A program made the translations under genes and the position numbers. A DNA stretch of 64,000 bases from Tranquillimonas rosea (GTDB lineage Bacteria > Pseudomonadota > Alphaproteobacteria > Rhodobacterales > Rhodobacteraceae), in NCBI RefSeq assembly GCF_900111315.1, contig NZ_FOGU01000006.1:124001-188000 (forward strand), in the 5' to 3' direction. Under the pieces are notes generated by a model that was not told the DNA's origin, ran no database searches, and worked only from the letters and a program-made list of their open reading frames with translations. Every line of letters starts with the position of its first letter. The stretch's first letter is position 1. Below are positions 28,735 through 39,089 of the stretch, piece by piece.

Positions 28735-29295
28735 CTAGCGGCCGCAGAGATAGCCGTAGACGGGAAACTCGGCCCCCGGCGGGACGTACCTGATGTGATC
28801 CAGCTCGCCGCCATAGCTGACCAGCTCGATCGGCATGATCCCCTCGTCCTCGGTGCGCATCTGAACGGTCTGGCCTTCGATCCGGTAGGTCACCGGTAGC
28901 GATACGCCCCCTGTATCGAGTTGCTGGTACATCCCGTCGCCCAGTGTCATCGGGTCGCTGCATTGTTCGGGCGAGGTGCCGGGCGCCAGGCGCAGCTGGG
29001 CGGGCCGGGGCGTCCAGCGCCCGATCAGGAAGGTGGGCGGCAGACGCTGGAACTCGTCGTAATCCGCCAGCGCGCGGTACTCTTCCAGGAAAGCCTCGAA
29101 GCCCCGGCTCTCGCGCAGCACGGTGAGATAGCGGTCGGGGTCGGACTGCCGCAATTCCTCCAGATAGAGGCCGGCGCGGCCGTCCAGCACGTGCAGCGCC
29201 CCGAAATACACCACGCTCGCGGCCAGCGCGACGAGGCCGCCGACGACCTCGATCCGCGCGGGGCGGTAGTGTCTCCAACGGGATACGCTCGTCAT
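28735..29295 (-). CDS. Single-pass membrane protein, unknown
   Basis: A 186-residue protein. A basic N-terminus is followed by one hydrophobic segment at about residues 19-38 (VVGGLVALAASVVYFGALHV) and a soluble region with no motif I recognise, ending in a tyrosine/glycine-rich tail with one Cys. The ATG at 29295 has GGAG about 10 bases upstream; an earlier in-frame ATG at 29367 lacks one. It lies 82 bases upstream of the D-lactate dehydrogenase-like gene on the same strand and may share its transcript. It is divergent from the ClC gene. Likely periplasm-facing; function unknown. Confidence 0.6.
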   Translation of the reverse strand: MTSVSRWRHYRPARIEVVGGLVALAASVVYFGALHVLDGRAGLYLEELRQSDPDRYLTVLRESRGFEAFLEEYRALADYDEFQRLPPTFLIGRWTPRPAQLRLAPGTSPEQCSDPMTLGDGMYQQLDTGGVSLPVTYRIEGQTVQMRTEDEGIMPIELVSYGGELDHIRYVPPGAEFPVYGYLCGR

Positions 29296-29468
29296 GCCTG
29301 TCTCCGATTCTGCCTTGGTCCAAGGCGCGGTCGGTCGGGGCATGCCACGCTTTGCATCTTTGCGCACAAAGGCGTAGCTGGATGCGACGGGCTTGCTCGG
29401 CCGGCAGCGCGATTGCGCGGACCATATCCTTCGCCGCCGATGCCTACAATTGCTGGACGCTTTGCGAC

Positions 29469-31256
29469 ATGACCGAAACGACGACGGACGACACCAAGTA
29501 CCCCCTGACAGCTCCCCAGGATGACAATCGACGCGGCTCGATGATCGGGTTGTCGCTGATAGCGGTGGTGATCGGCATCGTCACGGGACTCGGCGCGGTG
29601 CTGCTGCGTTACCTGATCGCGGTCATTCACAACCTCGCCTTCCTCGGCGAGTTCTCGTTCCACTACGACGCCAACCTGCCGACCCCGCCCGCGCCGTTCG
29701 GGCCGCTGGTGATTCTCGCGCCGGTCGTCGGCGGGCTCATCGTGCTGTGGCTGGTGCGCACCTTCGCCCCCGAAGCGAAGGGCCACGGCGTGCCCGAGGT
29801 GATGGACGCGATCTATTACCGTGGTGGCCATATCCGCCCGGCGGTGGTGATCACCAAGTCGCTCGCTTCGGCCCTGTCGATCGGGTCTGGTGCGTCCGTC
29901 GGACGCGAGGGGCCGATCATCCAGATCGGCTCGGGCATCGGGTCGGTGCTGGGTCGGGCGTTTCGGCTGAGGTCGTGGCAGGTGATCACGATGGTCGCCG
30001 CCGGGGCAGGGGCCGGCATCGCGGCGACCTTCAACACCCCGCTCGGCGCTGTGTTGTTCGCGGTCGAGCTGATGCTGCCCGAATTCAGCGCCCGCACGCT
30101 GCTGCCCGTCGTCCTGGCGACGGGGACCGCGACCTATGTCGGCCGTCTCGCCTTTGGGATGGAGCCCGCCTTTCTGATGGCGGCACACAGCCGCCCCGAC
30201 GTGTTCGTGCCGCTGTCGGTCGACATGCTGCCGCTTTACGTCATCTTCGGCATGGTCGCCGGCGTCGCCGCGTGGCTGTTCGTGAAGGTGCTCTACGGGA
30301 CCGAGGACCTGTTCGAGAGCTGGAAGGCCAACCCCTACGTCAAGAACATGGCGGGGATGCTGTCGCTCGGCATCCTGATGTATGTCCTGCTGCTGACCAC
30401 CGGCCAGTACCACACCGAAAGCGTCGGCTACGCCACCATCGAAGCGATCCTGACCGGGCAGCTGACGGCGCCGGGCTTCCTGTTGCTGCTGTTCGTGCTC
30501 AAGCTCCTGGCGACCTCGGTGTCGCTCAGCGCGGGGGCCTCGGGCGGGGTGTTTTCGCCCTCGCTGTTCCTCGGCGCGGCGCTCGGGGCGGCGTTCGGCA
30601 GCGGGCTGGACTTCCTGTTCCCCAATCTCGGCTTCCACTCCGTGACCTTCGCGGTGATCGGCATGGCGGCGATCGTCGGCGCGTCGACCGGGGCCGCGAT
30701 CACGTCGATCATGATGATGTTCGAGATGACGGGCGACTACTCGATCACCGTCGCGGCGATCATCTCGGTGGTCTGCGCGCTCGGCGTGCGGCGCCGGCTG
30801 TCGGATGACGACATCTATACGACCAAGCTGTCCCGTCGCGGCGCGCATATCCCGCGTGAGCGCCGATCCCACAGCTTCTCTATCCGCACGATCCGTCAGC
30901 TGATGTCGCCCTCCGCCGGGATCATCGAGAAGTCCGAGCTGGGCTCGAGCGGCGTCGTCGATACCGAGCTGGGCAAGGAGCGCGTCTATGCCGTCGTGAC
31001 CGAGGGGCGCAACGTGGTCGGCATCGTCCGGGTCCACCCCGAGGACCCGACGAAGCGCCACGGCCCGATCATCGCGCCGGTGGGCTACGCGCAGGAGACG
31101 AGCTTCCTCCAGCGGGCGATGACCAACATGGCCGACCGCGGCCACTCGGCACTGCTGGTGGTGCCCGAGGGCGTGCAGCCGAAGCCCGAGAACGTCATCG
31201 GCGTGCTGACCCGCGACGCCATCGCCGACTCGGTGCTGCGCGACTTCCGCAGCTGA
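29469..31256 (+). CDS. ClC-family chloride channel/antiporter
   Basis: A 595-residue ClC membrane protein. The three anion-pathway motifs are KGHGVPE (about 104-110, in place of the classic GSGIP), GREGP (145-149, with gating Glu147) and the GVFSPSLFLGAALGAAFG stretch. More than ten hydrophobic helices are present. After the membrane core, about 110 C-terminal residues form a soluble domain resembling a CBS pair, which often regulates ClC transport. ATG 29469 is chosen over 29352, whose 39 extra residues look unrelated. It probably exchanges chloride or another anion for protons; direction and ion are not readable. Confidence 0.9.
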   Translation: MTETTTDDTKYPLTAPQDDNRRGSMIGLSLIAVVIGIVTGLGAVLLRYLIAVIHNLAFLGEFSFHYDANLPTPPAPFGPLVILAPVVGGLIVLWLVRTFAPEAKGHGVPEVMDAIYYRGGHIRPAVVITKSLASALSIGSGASVGREGPIIQIGSGIGSVLGRAFRLRSWQVITMVAAGAGAGIAATFNTPLGAVLFAVELMLPEFSARTLLPVVLATGTATYVGRLAFGMEPAFLMAAHSRPDVFVPLSVDMLPLYVIFGMVAGVAAWLFVKVLYGTEDLFESWKANPYVKNMAGMLSLGILMYVLLLTTGQYHTESVGYATIEAILTGQLTAPGFLLLLFVLKLLATSVSLSAGASGGVFSPSLFLGAALGAAFGSGLDFLFPNLGFHSVTFAVIGMAAIVGASTGAAITSIMMMFEMTGDYSITVAAIISVVCALGVRRRLSDDDIYTTKLSRRGAHIPRERRSHSFSIRTIRQLMSPSAGIIEKSELGSSGVVDTELGKERVYAVVTEGRNVVGIVRVHPEDPTKRHGPIIAPVGYAQETSFLQRAMTNMADRGHSALLVVPEGVQPKPENVIGVLTRDAIADSVLRDFRS

Positions 31257-31272
31257 CCGGCGGGGCGGCGGC

Positions 31273-32646
31273 TCAGGTCATCCTGACGCCGAGCTGCCGC
31301 TCCATCTTCTCGAGGGGGACGTTCTTCGTCTCGGGGAAGAAGGTCAGCACGATCACGAACTGCGCCACCATCATCGCCGCGAAGACGAAGAAGGGCAGCC
31401 CCTGCGACGCCGCGGCGATCGAGGGGAAGACGGCGGCGATGGCGGCGTTCAGCCCCCAATGGGTCGAGGCGCCCACCGCGCTGCCGCGTCCGCGCACCGG
31501 CTGCGGAAAGACCTCGGAGATATAGACCCAGATCACCGCGCCGGTGCTGGGCGCGAAGAACACGATGAACGAGATCAGCGCAACTAGCACGTAGATGCCC
31601 GGCAGCACGCCGTTCAGCGCCAGCGCCGCCACCACAAGCGACACCGCCATCCCCGCCGACCCGATCAAGAGCAGCGGCCGCCGCCCGAGCCGGTCGATGA
31701 AGAGGATGCCCACGGCGGTGAAGATCGTGTTTACCACGCCGATGACGATGGCCTGCAGGTCCGGCGACAGGTCGTTGCCGGCGGCGGCGAAGATGTCGTT
31801 GAGGTAATAGAGCATCGCGTTGATGCCCGAGAGCTGGTTGAACCCGGCCACGAAGATCGCCAGCAGGATCGGCTTGGAGTGACGCCGCCAGGACAGTTTT
31901 TCGGCGTCTGCGTCGCCGGTCTCGCCCTCACGGAAATGGGCGATCTCGGCATCGGCGTGGCGGCCGGAAATGCCGATGAAGGACAGTGCCTCGCGCGCCT
32001 CGTCCTCGCGGTCCTGTCCGGTCAGCCAGCGCGGCGTGTGCGGCACCCGCAGCAGCAGCAGGAAGAACACGATCGCCGGCGCGGCCGCGACGCCGAACTT
32101 CCACCGCCACTCGGCTGTGCCGACATCCATACCGACAATCACCGCGTTCGAGATGTAGGCCAGCAGGATGCCGGTGATGACCATGAACTGAAACGACGCG
32201 ACCAGCCGGCCCCGGCGCGACGGTGGCGCCACCTCCGAGATATAGACCGGCGCCAGCACCGACGCGCCGCCCACGGCGAGTCCGCCGATCACCCGGAACA
32301 CCAAGAGCGAGGTCCAGTCCCAGGCCAGCGCCGAGCCTACGGCCGACACGAGGTAGAAGATCGCCAAGACGCGCAGCACGTTGCGGCTGCCGTAACGGTC
32401 GCCCGGCGTCCCGGCGACAAGTGCCCCGACCAGCGTTCCCCACAGCGCCGACGATACCGTGACGCCCAGCCAGACGGGCGACAGATCGTATTCCTGCCGC
32501 AAGAGCTCTGTCGTGCCCGAGATCACTGCCGTGTCGAAGCCGAACAACAGGCCCGCCAGCGCGATGGTGATGGTGCAGATCAGAAGGCCGGGCTCGGTCA
32601 GCGGCGGCTCGGCCTCGGACGAGATGGCGGCGTCGGCATCGGACAT
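31273..32646 (-). CDS. MFS sugar porter
   Basis: A 457-residue major facilitator superfamily transporter of the sugar porter family with twelve predicted helices. Family marks are GFDTAVISGT in helix 1, GDRYGSRNVLR in loop 2-3, PVYISEVAPPSRRGRLV after helix 4, VPHTPRWL before the central loop, DRLGRRPLLLIG and the terminal FPETKNVPLEKME. It likely imports a monosaccharide or polyol by proton symport. The substrate is not determined by sequence alone, and no sugar catabolic gene is adjacent. It is convergent with the ClC gene across 16 bases. Confidence 0.9.
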   Translation of the reverse strand: MSDADAAISSEAEPPLTEPGLLICTITIALAGLLFGFDTAVISGTTELLRQEYDLSPVWLGVTVSSALWGTLVGALVAGTPGDRYGSRNVLRVLAIFYLVSAVGSALAWDWTSLLVFRVIGGLAVGGASVLAPVYISEVAPPSRRGRLVASFQFMVITGILLAYISNAVIVGMDVGTAEWRWKFGVAAAPAIVFFLLLLRVPHTPRWLTGQDREDEAREALSFIGISGRHADAEIAHFREGETGDADAEKLSWRRHSKPILLAIFVAGFNQLSGINAMLYYLNDIFAAAGNDLSPDLQAIVIGVVNTIFTAVGILFIDRLGRRPLLLIGSAGMAVSLVVAALALNGVLPGIYVLVALISFIVFFAPSTGAVIWVYISEVFPQPVRGRGSAVGASTHWGLNAAIAAVFPSIAAASQGLPFFVFAAMMVAQFVIVLTFFPETKNVPLEKMERQLGVRMT

Positions 32647-32743
32647 TGCGGCCTCCGGAAAGCGCCGCCCCCGATGGCGGCCCGGCGCGACCTAGCCGCG
32701 ATGCATTCGCCGTCAATTCCCGCCAAGCCGGGCTGCGCAAAGG

Positions 32744-32767
32744 AAAAAGGGCGGCCCACCGCCGCCC
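32744..32767 (-). terminator. Intrinsic terminator after the DUF427 gene
   Basis: Reading the minus strand, GGGCGGC (32767-32761), a five-base loop and GCCGCCC (32755-32749) are followed by TTTTT (32748-32744). The perfect 7-bp stem with a T-run lies about 30 bases after the stop of the DUF427 gene, separating it from the sugar porter gene. Confidence 0.9.
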
Positions 32768-32795
32768 CTTGCACGCCCGGATTCCGTGACGCGGA

Positions 32796-33134
32796 TCAGA
32801 GTTCCTCGACCGTGACCTTCTCGGCGTCGAACGCCAGATGCCCGGCCAGCCGCGCGGCCTCGGGCGCGGGCGCCTCGTAGCTCCAGGCGGCGTCGGGGAT
32901 CAGCGTGCTCTTGGTCTGGATCGAATAATATGTCGCCTCGCCCTTGCGATCGTCCTTGGTGCGCGTGGACGAGGAATCGAGAAACTCGACGCCGATATCT
33001 TCGCGCGGGAAGTAGATGACCGCCCCCTCGGAATCAGCGACCTCGATTGCCCTGCCGCTTTCGCCCAGCACGGCGCCTCCGGCGCGGACCACCCAGGTCG
33101 TCTGCGAGTCGCGGATCGTGATGTCGTCAGCCAT
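32796..33134 (-). CDS. DUF427 domain protein
   Basis: A 112-residue protein covering a single DUF427 domain: an N-terminal strand-rich part with VRAGGAVLGES, then YFPREDIGVEFLD, then KGEATYYSIQTKS and AAWSYEAP, in the order seen in this family. DUF427 proteins are small, cytoplasmic, beta-rich and widespread, with no established function. It is a single gene closed by its own terminator. The GTTGCTCCCCC region upstream (plus-strand coordinates) gives a GGGGGAG-type Shine-Dalgarno. Confidence 0.85.
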   Translation of the reverse strand: MADDITIRDSQTTWVVRAGGAVLGESGRAIEVADSEGAVIYFPREDIGVEFLDSSSTRTKDDRKGEATYYSIQTKSTLIPDAAWSYEAPAPEAARLAGHLAFDAEKVTVEEL

Positions 33135-33218
33135 GTTGCTCCCCCGTCCGATGGTGATCGGTTTCGCGCGGACCGTAGCAACAAAGATGCGACAGCGCCA
33201 TGACGGGTGTTACCGCAA

Positions 33219-35036
33219 TCAGATCGGCCGTGTCGCCTCGGCCAGCCATGCCGCCGCGCTCTCGGACAGGCGCGGGCCGATGCGCTCGGCCACCGCGGCG
33301 TGATAGTCGTTGAGCCAGTCGCATTCCTCGGCGCTCAGCATCGCCGCGTTGATCAGCCGGCGGTCGATGGGCACCCATGTCAGCGTGCGGAAAGCGTACA
33401 TCTCGCGCGGGTCGGCACCGGCCAGTTCGGGCGCGGGTTCGACGACGATCAGGTTCTCGATGCGGATGCCGAACGCGCCCTCGCGGTAGTATCCCGGCTC
33501 GTTCGACAGGATCATCCCCGGCTCGAGCGGCACCTCGTTGCGACGCGACAGGGCCTGCGGCCCCTCGTGCACGCCCAGGAAGGTGCCGACGCCGTGCCCG
33601 GTGCCGTGGTTGTAATCCTGCCCCGCCAGCCACAGGGGTGCGCGGGCCAGCGGGTCCAGGTCGCGCCCGGCGAGTCCCTTGGGGAAGCGGGTGCGCGAGA
33701 TGGCGATCATCCCGCGCAGGACACGGGTGAAACAGGCGCGATGTTCCGCCCCGGGCTGGCCGATGGCCACCGTGCGAGTGATGTCGGTGGTGCCGTCGGG
33801 ATACTGCCCGCCGGAATCGACCAGCAGCAGCTCGCCCCGGCGCAGCGCGCGGTCGGTCTCTTCGGTCACGCGGTAATGCACGATGGCGCCGTTCGGGCCG
33901 CTGCCCGCAATCGTGTCGAAGCTGATGTCGCGCAACATGTTCGTCTCGCGCCGGAAACCTTCCAGCGCGGTGACCACGTCGATCTCGGTCAGCCGTTCGG
34001 ACGGATCCGACAGGGCGTCGGCCCGCTCGTCCAGCCAGGCCAGGAACTCGCACATGGCCGCGCCGTCGCGCAGATGCGCCTCGGTGGTTCCGGCAAGCTC
34101 GGCTTCGGTCTTGATCGCCTTGGGGCGCAGGCAGGGGTCCTCGCCGAAGGCAATCTCGACCTCGGCCTCCTCGAGCAGGCGCAGCACCTCGACCGGGGCG
34201 CTGCGGCGGTCGACGCGCACCGGACCCTCGACCTGCGACAGGGCGGGGGCAAAGCCCTCGGCCGGCTGCACGGCGACCTCGTCGCCGAGGTGCTCCAGCA
34301 CGCCGTCGGCCTTGCCCGGCGTCACGAACAGCTCGGCCCGCCCGCTGTCGAAGACCAGCGCGAAGCCGTGAGGCACCGGCGTGTGCGCGATGTCGCCGCC
34401 GCGGATGTTGAACAGCCACGCGATCGAGTCCGGCAGCGTCAGAACGGCCACCTTCTGCCTCGCCTCGCCGAGCGTGCGGGCGACCTCCTGCCGCTTGTCG
34501 CGATGATCGCGTCCGGCCAGTTCGGCCGAGTGCGCGGTGATCGGCGCGGCGGGCGGAGCGGGCTGGTCGGGCCAGACCCGGTCGATCAGGTTGTCGATAT
34601 CGATCAGGCCGATGCCCTTGGGCTCCAGCGCCTCGCGCAGTTCCTCGATCTCGGCCACGGTATGCAGCCACGGATCGAAGCCGACCCGCGCATTGGCGTG
34701 CAGCCGTTCCGCCAGCCAGTCCGCCAGCTTGGTCTCGGGCCAGGCCACCGGGGTGAACGCGGTCGTGTCGACCTGCGCCTTGACCTGCACGGTATAGCGG
34801 CCGTCGACGAACACGCCCGCCTGATCGGTCAGCACCGCCGCAAACCCGGCCGATCCGGTAAAGCCGGTCAGCCAGGAAAGCCGCTCATCCCGCGGGGCGA
34901 CGTATTCGCCGCGATGCACGTCCGCGCGGGGCACGAGAAAGCCGTCGAGGTTCTCGGCCGCCATCTGCGCGCGCAGCGCCTCGAGCCGCGGCGGCCCCTG
35001 GTCGGGACGGGTGGGGGAGTCGAAGGTCTGGAACAT
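33219..35036 (-). CDS. Aminopeptidase P family (Xaa-Pro) metallopeptidase
   Basis: A 605-residue M24B peptidase of the long three-domain type: two creatinase-like N-terminal domains and a C-terminal pita-bread catalytic domain. The metal ligands are visible in LLVDSGGQYPDGTTDITRT (two Asp), GTGHGVGTF (His), ILSNEPGYY (Glu) and GIRIENL (Glu). It removes N-terminal residues preceding proline, in the cytoplasm. The length fits the ~600-residue APP1 type rather than the ~440-residue Escherichia coli PepP. It lies 73 bases downstream of cobT on the same strand, possibly as the last gene of that transcript. Confidence 0.92.
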   Translation of the reverse strand: MFQTFDSPTRPDQGPPRLEALRAQMAAENLDGFLVPRADVHRGEYVAPRDERLSWLTGFTGSAGFAAVLTDQAGVFVDGRYTVQVKAQVDTTAFTPVAWPETKLADWLAERLHANARVGFDPWLHTVAEIEELREALEPKGIGLIDIDNLIDRVWPDQPAPPAAPITAHSAELAGRDHRDKRQEVARTLGEARQKVAVLTLPDSIAWLFNIRGGDIAHTPVPHGFALVFDSGRAELFVTPGKADGVLEHLGDEVAVQPAEGFAPALSQVEGPVRVDRRSAPVEVLRLLEEAEVEIAFGEDPCLRPKAIKTEAELAGTTEAHLRDGAAMCEFLAWLDERADALSDPSERLTEIDVVTALEGFRRETNMLRDISFDTIAGSGPNGAIVHYRVTEETDRALRRGELLLVDSGGQYPDGTTDITRTVAIGQPGAEHRACFTRVLRGMIAISRTRFPKGLAGRDLDPLARAPLWLAGQDYNHGTGHGVGTFLGVHEGPQALSRRNEVPLEPGMILSNEPGYYREGAFGIRIENLIVVEPAPELAGADPREMYAFRTLTWVPIDRRLINAAMLSAEECDWLNDYHAAVAERIGPRLSESAAAWLAEATRPI

Positions 35037-35109
35037 CGTGTCTCCTTCCGCTCGGTCCCGCGTCTTGTGTCGCGGAATCCGGCGAAAGGCCAGCCCCGGT
35101 TCGCGCCCG

Positions 35110-36990
35110 TCAGCTGGCGTTCTTGAGCCCCACGATCTTGGCCCGGGCGCGCGGATCGTTGTCGAACAGGTCGGCGAGCTGCTCGGTCATCGCGCCGGCC
35201 AGCTGTTCGACATCGGTGATCGTGACCGCGCGGTTGTAGTACCGCGTGACATCGTGGCCGATGCCGATGGCGATCAGTTCCACCAGCTTGCGCTTCTCGA
35301 CCATCGAGATCACGTCCCGCAGGTGCTTCTCCAGATAGTTCGCGGGGTTCACGCTGAGGGTCGAATCGTCCACCGGCGCGCCGTCCGAGATCACCATCAG
35401 GATCTTCCGCGCCTCGCGGCGGTTGGCCATCCGGCGGTGCGCCCATTCCAGCGCCTCGCCGTCGATGTTCTCCTTCAGCAGGCCCTCCTTCATCATCAGG
35501 CCCAGGTTCGTGCGGGCCCGGCGCCAGGGAGCGTCGGCGGGCTTGTAGACGATGTGGCGCAGGTCGTTCAGGCGGCCCGGCATCTGCGGGCGGCCCTCGG
35601 CCAGCCACTTCTCGCGGGCCTGTCCGCCCTTCCACGCGCGGGTGGTGAAGCCCAGGATCTCGACCTTCACGTCGCACCGTTCGAGCGTCCGTGCCAGCAC
35701 GTCGGCGCAGATCGCCGCGATCGAGATCGGCCGCCCCCGCATCGAGCCGGAATTGTCCAGAAGCAGCGTCACCACGGTGTCGCGGAACTCGGTATCGCGC
35801 TCGACCTTGAAGGACAGCGGCGTGGTCGGGTTCGCCACCACCCGCGCCAGCCGCCCGGCGTCGAGGATGCCTTCCTCGCGGTCGAACTCCCAGCTGCGGT
35901 TCTGCTGCGCCTGAAGCCGCCGCTGCAGTTTGTTCGCCAGCCGCCCCACCGCGTGCTTCAGCGGGTCGAGCTGCTGGTCGAGATACGCGCGCAGCCGTTC
36001 CAGCTCGATCGGCTCGGCCAGATCGTCGGCGCGGATTTCCTCGTCGTTGGCGGCGGTGAACACCTTGTAGCCGGGGTCGGCGTCCGAGTGCTGCGGCGGC
36101 ACCGGCGGATCCATCGGCGCCTCGCCGTCGGGCAACTCGGTCTCCTCGCCGCTCTCGGCGTCGGCCATCTCGTCCATCGAGACCTGTGCCTGGCTCTCGT
36201 CCTGCTGCTGTTCCTGGCTCTGGTCGGGGGCGGCTTCGGCGTCCTCGCCGTCCTCCTGGTCGTCGCCCTGGCTGTCTGGCTGATCGTCGTCCTGCGAGTC
36301 CTGCTCTTCGGCGTCGTCCTCGGACTGGTCGTCGTCACCGTCCGGATCGTCGCCCAGCTGGTCGCCATAGCCGAGGTCCTCGATCACGCGCCGGGCGAAC
36401 TTGGCGAAGGCGGTCTGGTCACGCAAAGTCTCGTCCAGCCCGCTCAGCGTCTCGCCGGCCTGCGACTCGATATAGCCGCGCCAGAGATCGACGATGTTGT
36501 CCGCGCCCTCGGGCAGGTCGCGCCCGGTGGCCATCTGCCGCACCATGTAGCCCGCCGCGGCCGACAGAGGCGCGTCCGAGGCCTCGGTGATCTCGGAATA
36601 TCCGCGCCGCGCGGCCTCGCTGGCGATCCGGGCGTCGATGTTCTTGGAGGTGCCGGGCATGTCGTGCGCGCCGACGGCCTCGCACCGGGCCATCTCCATC
36701 GCCTCGTAGATCTCGCGCGCCAGCTCGCCCTGGGGCGAATAGCGGTTGAAGGTGCCCTGGTCGTGGTACTTGCGCCGCATCGCGTAGGTGTCGGCGATGC
36801 CGCGCGCCAGCAGCACCTCGTCCTTGGTCATGCGCCGGCTGATCTGCGGCAGGCGGACGCCGTCCTTGTTCATGCCCGGCGGGTCGACGGAATAGCTGAC
36901 AGCCATGTCGGGATCGTCGGCCAGCACCTTGGTGGCCTCGGCGAGGGCCTTCTTGAACGGGTCGGCGGGGTTGTCGCTGGGCTTGTCCAT
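35110..36990 (-). CDS. cobT: Aerobic cobaltochelatase subunit CobT
   Basis: A 626-residue subunit of the ATP-dependent cobaltochelatase CobNST, which inserts cobalt into hydrogenobyrinic acid a,c-diamide. The N-terminal CobT domain (about 10-210) is followed by a strongly acidic Asp/Glu/Gln-rich linker (about 213-300). A C-terminal von Willebrand A domain carries the MIDAS motif DNSGS at 412-416. It pairs with the AAA+ subunit CobS encoded at 38063-39049. The ATG at 36990 begins MDKPSD; the same frame remains open far upstream but crosses an opposite-strand gene and is not coding. The large subunit CobN is not in the window. Confidence 0.95.
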   Translation of the reverse strand: MDKPSDNPADPFKKALAEATKVLADDPDMAVSYSVDPPGMNKDGVRLPQISRRMTKDEVLLARGIADTYAMRRKYHDQGTFNRYSPQGELAREIYEAMEMARCEAVGAHDMPGTSKNIDARIASEAARRGYSEITEASDAPLSAAAGYMVRQMATGRDLPEGADNIVDLWRGYIESQAGETLSGLDETLRDQTAFAKFARRVIEDLGYGDQLGDDPDGDDDQSEDDAEEQDSQDDDQPDSQGDDQEDGEDAEAAPDQSQEQQQDESQAQVSMDEMADAESGEETELPDGEAPMDPPVPPQHSDADPGYKVFTAANDEEIRADDLAEPIELERLRAYLDQQLDPLKHAVGRLANKLQRRLQAQQNRSWEFDREEGILDAGRLARVVANPTTPLSFKVERDTEFRDTVVTLLLDNSGSMRGRPISIAAICADVLARTLERCDVKVEILGFTTRAWKGGQAREKWLAEGRPQMPGRLNDLRHIVYKPADAPWRRARTNLGLMMKEGLLKENIDGEALEWAHRRMANRREARKILMVISDGAPVDDSTLSVNPANYLEKHLRDVISMVEKRKLVELIAIGIGHDVTRYYNRAVTITDVEQLAGAMTEQLADLFDNDPRARAKIVGLKNAS

Positions 36991-37146
36991 GGCGCGTAAT
37001 CTAGACGTCCTGACGGCAGGCACAATGGATCGTGTCCCGGTTCGTCGGTCGCGGCGGTGACGAATTTCGGTGAAACCTATCCGGCAAGAGGTCGTTGACC
37101 GGATGACGTGGCCACGTCTCATTCCAGTTTTCGCAGGAGGAGAGAC

Positions 37147-37974
37147 ATGCCAACCCCCCAGAGAGCGATCGCAGCGGAAGCTAGCCCGGCCATCCGCGCC
37201 GTCCCAGCACGCATCATGATGGCGACGGCGACCGCCGCGCTGATCGCGATGGCGGCGCCGCAGGCTTTCGCCCAGACACAGGATGACACCACCGGCAGCG
37301 AGATGGGCGACGGCGCCTCCGCCACCGACGGCGGCACGTCGACCGGCAGCGTCACCACCGACGACAGCGGCATGGCCGATGGCGGCATGTCCGACGGCTC
37401 CGGCGAGGGCGACGCGCAGGTCGGCGGCCAGCCGATCGAAGAGGCCATAGAAGAGGCCGACGCACCCGATACGGGCGAGACCGACGCCGAGGGCCAGACC
37501 TCGGCGCAAGGCCAGGACACGGCCCAGAGCCAGAGCGGCGCCCAGGATCGGCCCGGTAGCCAGATGCAGGGCGGCCAAGGCATGCAACCCGGACAGGCCC
37601 GGGGGATGACGCGCGAGAATGCCGGCCAGACCGTCATGCTCGACATCGAGGGCTTCACCGAGACGATCTACGAACGCGGCTACCGCCAGGGCTATATCCG
37701 CGGCATGGCCGATGCGCGGCAGGGCTTCATCCAGCAGATGCGCGACCGGCACATGCAGCAGGGCATGCAGCACGGCGACATGGGCGGCGAGTACATGCGC
37801 GACATGCCCGGCGACGGCCCGGCCAGTGGCCAGCAGCGCCCGATGCCCCGCAGCGGCCAGTCCGGCGGCGGCGACGATCGCGGCGCGATCATCGTGCTGC
37901 CCCAGGGCGTCAGCCCGCAGGCCTTCGTCGACCGTCTGATGCAAGAGAATGAGCAGATGTCCGGCGGCAACTGA
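37147..37974 (+). CDS. Secreted low-complexity Gln/Gly/Met-rich protein
   Basis: A 275-residue protein with an unusually long signal peptide (about 42 residues, ending [12 protein letters not shown] before QTQ). A disordered Asp/Gly/Ser/Thr-rich region and a Gln/Gly/Met-rich region follow. One more structured stretch, [24 protein letters not shown], lies at about residue 170. The C-terminus has [19 protein letters not shown] recognise no family. AGGAGGAGA just ahead of ATG 37147 is a very strong Shine-Dalgarno, and a good terminator follows, so it looks like a real single-gene unit. It lies on the opposite strand between cobS and cobT. Confidence 0.7.
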   Translation: MPTPQRAIAAEASPAIRAVPARIMMATATAALIAMAAPQAFAQTQDDTTGSEMGDGASATDGGTSTGSVTTDDSGMADGGMSDGSGEGDAQVGGQPIEEAIEEADAPDTGETDAEGQTSAQGQDTAQSQSGAQDRPGSQMQGGQGMQPGQARGMTRENAGQTVMLDIEGFTETIYERGYRQGYIRGMADARQGFIQQMRDRHMQQGMQHGDMGGEYMRDMPGDGPASGQQRPMPRSGQSGGGDDRGAIIVLPQGVSPQAFVDRLMQENEQMSGGN

Positions 37975-38003
37975 TCCACGCCGCCGTTCCGAAAAAAGGA
38001 ATA

Positions 38004-38034
38004 CCCCGCCACCGCGGCCGGTGACGGGGTTTTT
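38004..38034 (+). terminator. Terminator between the secreted-protein gene and cobS
   Basis: An 11-base arm (38004-38014) pairs with 38019-38029 with one mismatch around a CGGC loop, and a five-T run follows on the plus strand (38030-38034). On the minus strand a six-T run lies about 6 bases beyond the stem (38000-37990 region), so it may serve both convergent genes, the secreted protein and cobS. Confidence 0.88.
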
Positions 38035-38062
38035 CGCGTTGATCCGGTCGTGCCGGGACGGC

Positions 38063-39049
38063 TCAGCCCAAGCTGATGCTCGCCGCGCTTTCCGGCAGCT
38101 CCTCGTCGAAGCAGCGCTGGTAGAACTCGGCGACCGTCTCGCGCTCGAGCTCGTCGCACTTGTTCAGGAATGTCAGCCGGAAAGCATAGCCGATGTCGCG
38201 GAAGATGCCGGCGTTCTGCGCCCAAGCGATCACCGTGCGCGGCGACATCACCGTCGACAGGTCGCCGTTCATGAACGCGGTCCGGGTCAGGTCGGCGACG
38301 GTGACCATCTGGCTCACCTGCCGGCGGCCCTTCTCGGTGTTCCAGGCGGGACATTTCGACAGCACGATCGCCGCCTCGGCGTCATGGCTGAGATAGTTCA
38401 GCGTCGCCACCAGCGACCAGCGGTCCATCTGGCCCTGGTTGATCTGCTGGGTGCCGTGATACAGGCCCGTGGTGTCGCCCAGGCCCACCGTGTTCGACGT
38501 GGCGAACAGGCGGAAATAGGGGTTGGGGTGGATCACCTCGTTCTGGTCCAGCAGCGTCAGCTTGCCGTCCACCTCGAGCACCCGCTGGATCACGAACATC
38601 ACGTCGGCGCGCCCGGCGTCGTACTCGTCGAACACGATCGCGGTCGGGTTGCGCAGCGCCCAGGGCAGGATGCCTTCCTGGAACTCGGTGACCTGCACGC
38701 CGTCCTTCAGCTTGATCGCGTCCTTGCCGATCAGGTCGATCCGGCTGATGTGGCTGTCGAGGTTCACGCGCACGCAGGGCCAGTTCAGCCGGGCGGCAAC
38801 CTGTTCGATGTGGGTCGACTTGCCGGTGCCGTGATACCCTTGGATCATCACGCGGCGGTTGTACTGGAAGCCTGCCAGGATCGCGAGTGTCGTGTCGGGA
38901 TCGAACTTGTAGGTCGAATCCAGCTCGGGCACGCGGTCGGACCCGTCGGCGAAGCCCTTGACGTGCATGTCGCTGTCGATGCCGAACACCTCGCGAACCG
39001 AGAGATCCTCGGTCGGCTTGGCGTGGATATCGATGCTTCCGTCGGCCAT
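38063..39049 (-). CDS. cobS: Aerobic cobaltochelatase AAA+ subunit CobS
   Basis: A 328-residue MoxR/CobS-type AAA+ ATPase, motor of the CobNST chelatase for cobalt insertion in aerobic B12 synthesis. The Walker [10 protein letters not shown] is at 71-79 and Walker [10 protein letters not shown] near 138-146. [10 protein letters not shown] gives sensor 1. ATG 39049 has GAAGAGGA upstream and is preferred over an in-frame extension to 39355. A long inverted repeat lies in its leader (39090-39129). It is the upstream partner of cobT, but an opposite-strand gene separates the two. Confidence 0.94.
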   Translation of the reverse strand: MADGSIDIHAKPTEDLSVREVFGIDSDMHVKGFADGSDRVPELDSTYKFDPDTTLAILAGFQYNRRVMIQGYHGTGKSTHIEQVAARLNWPCVRVNLDSHISRIDLIGKDAIKLKDGVQVTEFQEGILPWALRNPTAIVFDEYDAGRADVMFVIQRVLEVDGKLTLLDQNEVIHPNPYFRLFATSNTVGLGDTTGLYHGTQQINQGQMDRWSLVATLNYLSHDAEAAIVLSKCPAWNTEKGRRQVSQMVTVADLTRTAFMNGDLSTVMSPRTVIAWAQNAGIFRDIGYAFRLTFLNKCDELERETVAEFYQRCFDEELPESAASISLG

Positions 39050-39089
39050 GTCGGTGTCCTCTTCGTGTCTCGCCCAGCTGCGCGTCGGT

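Noticed and set aside
35110-37944. Extension of cobT to 944 codons
   Set aside because: The added part crosses the opposite-strand secreted-protein gene and its leader, while the CobT family starts with the sequence beginning at 36990.
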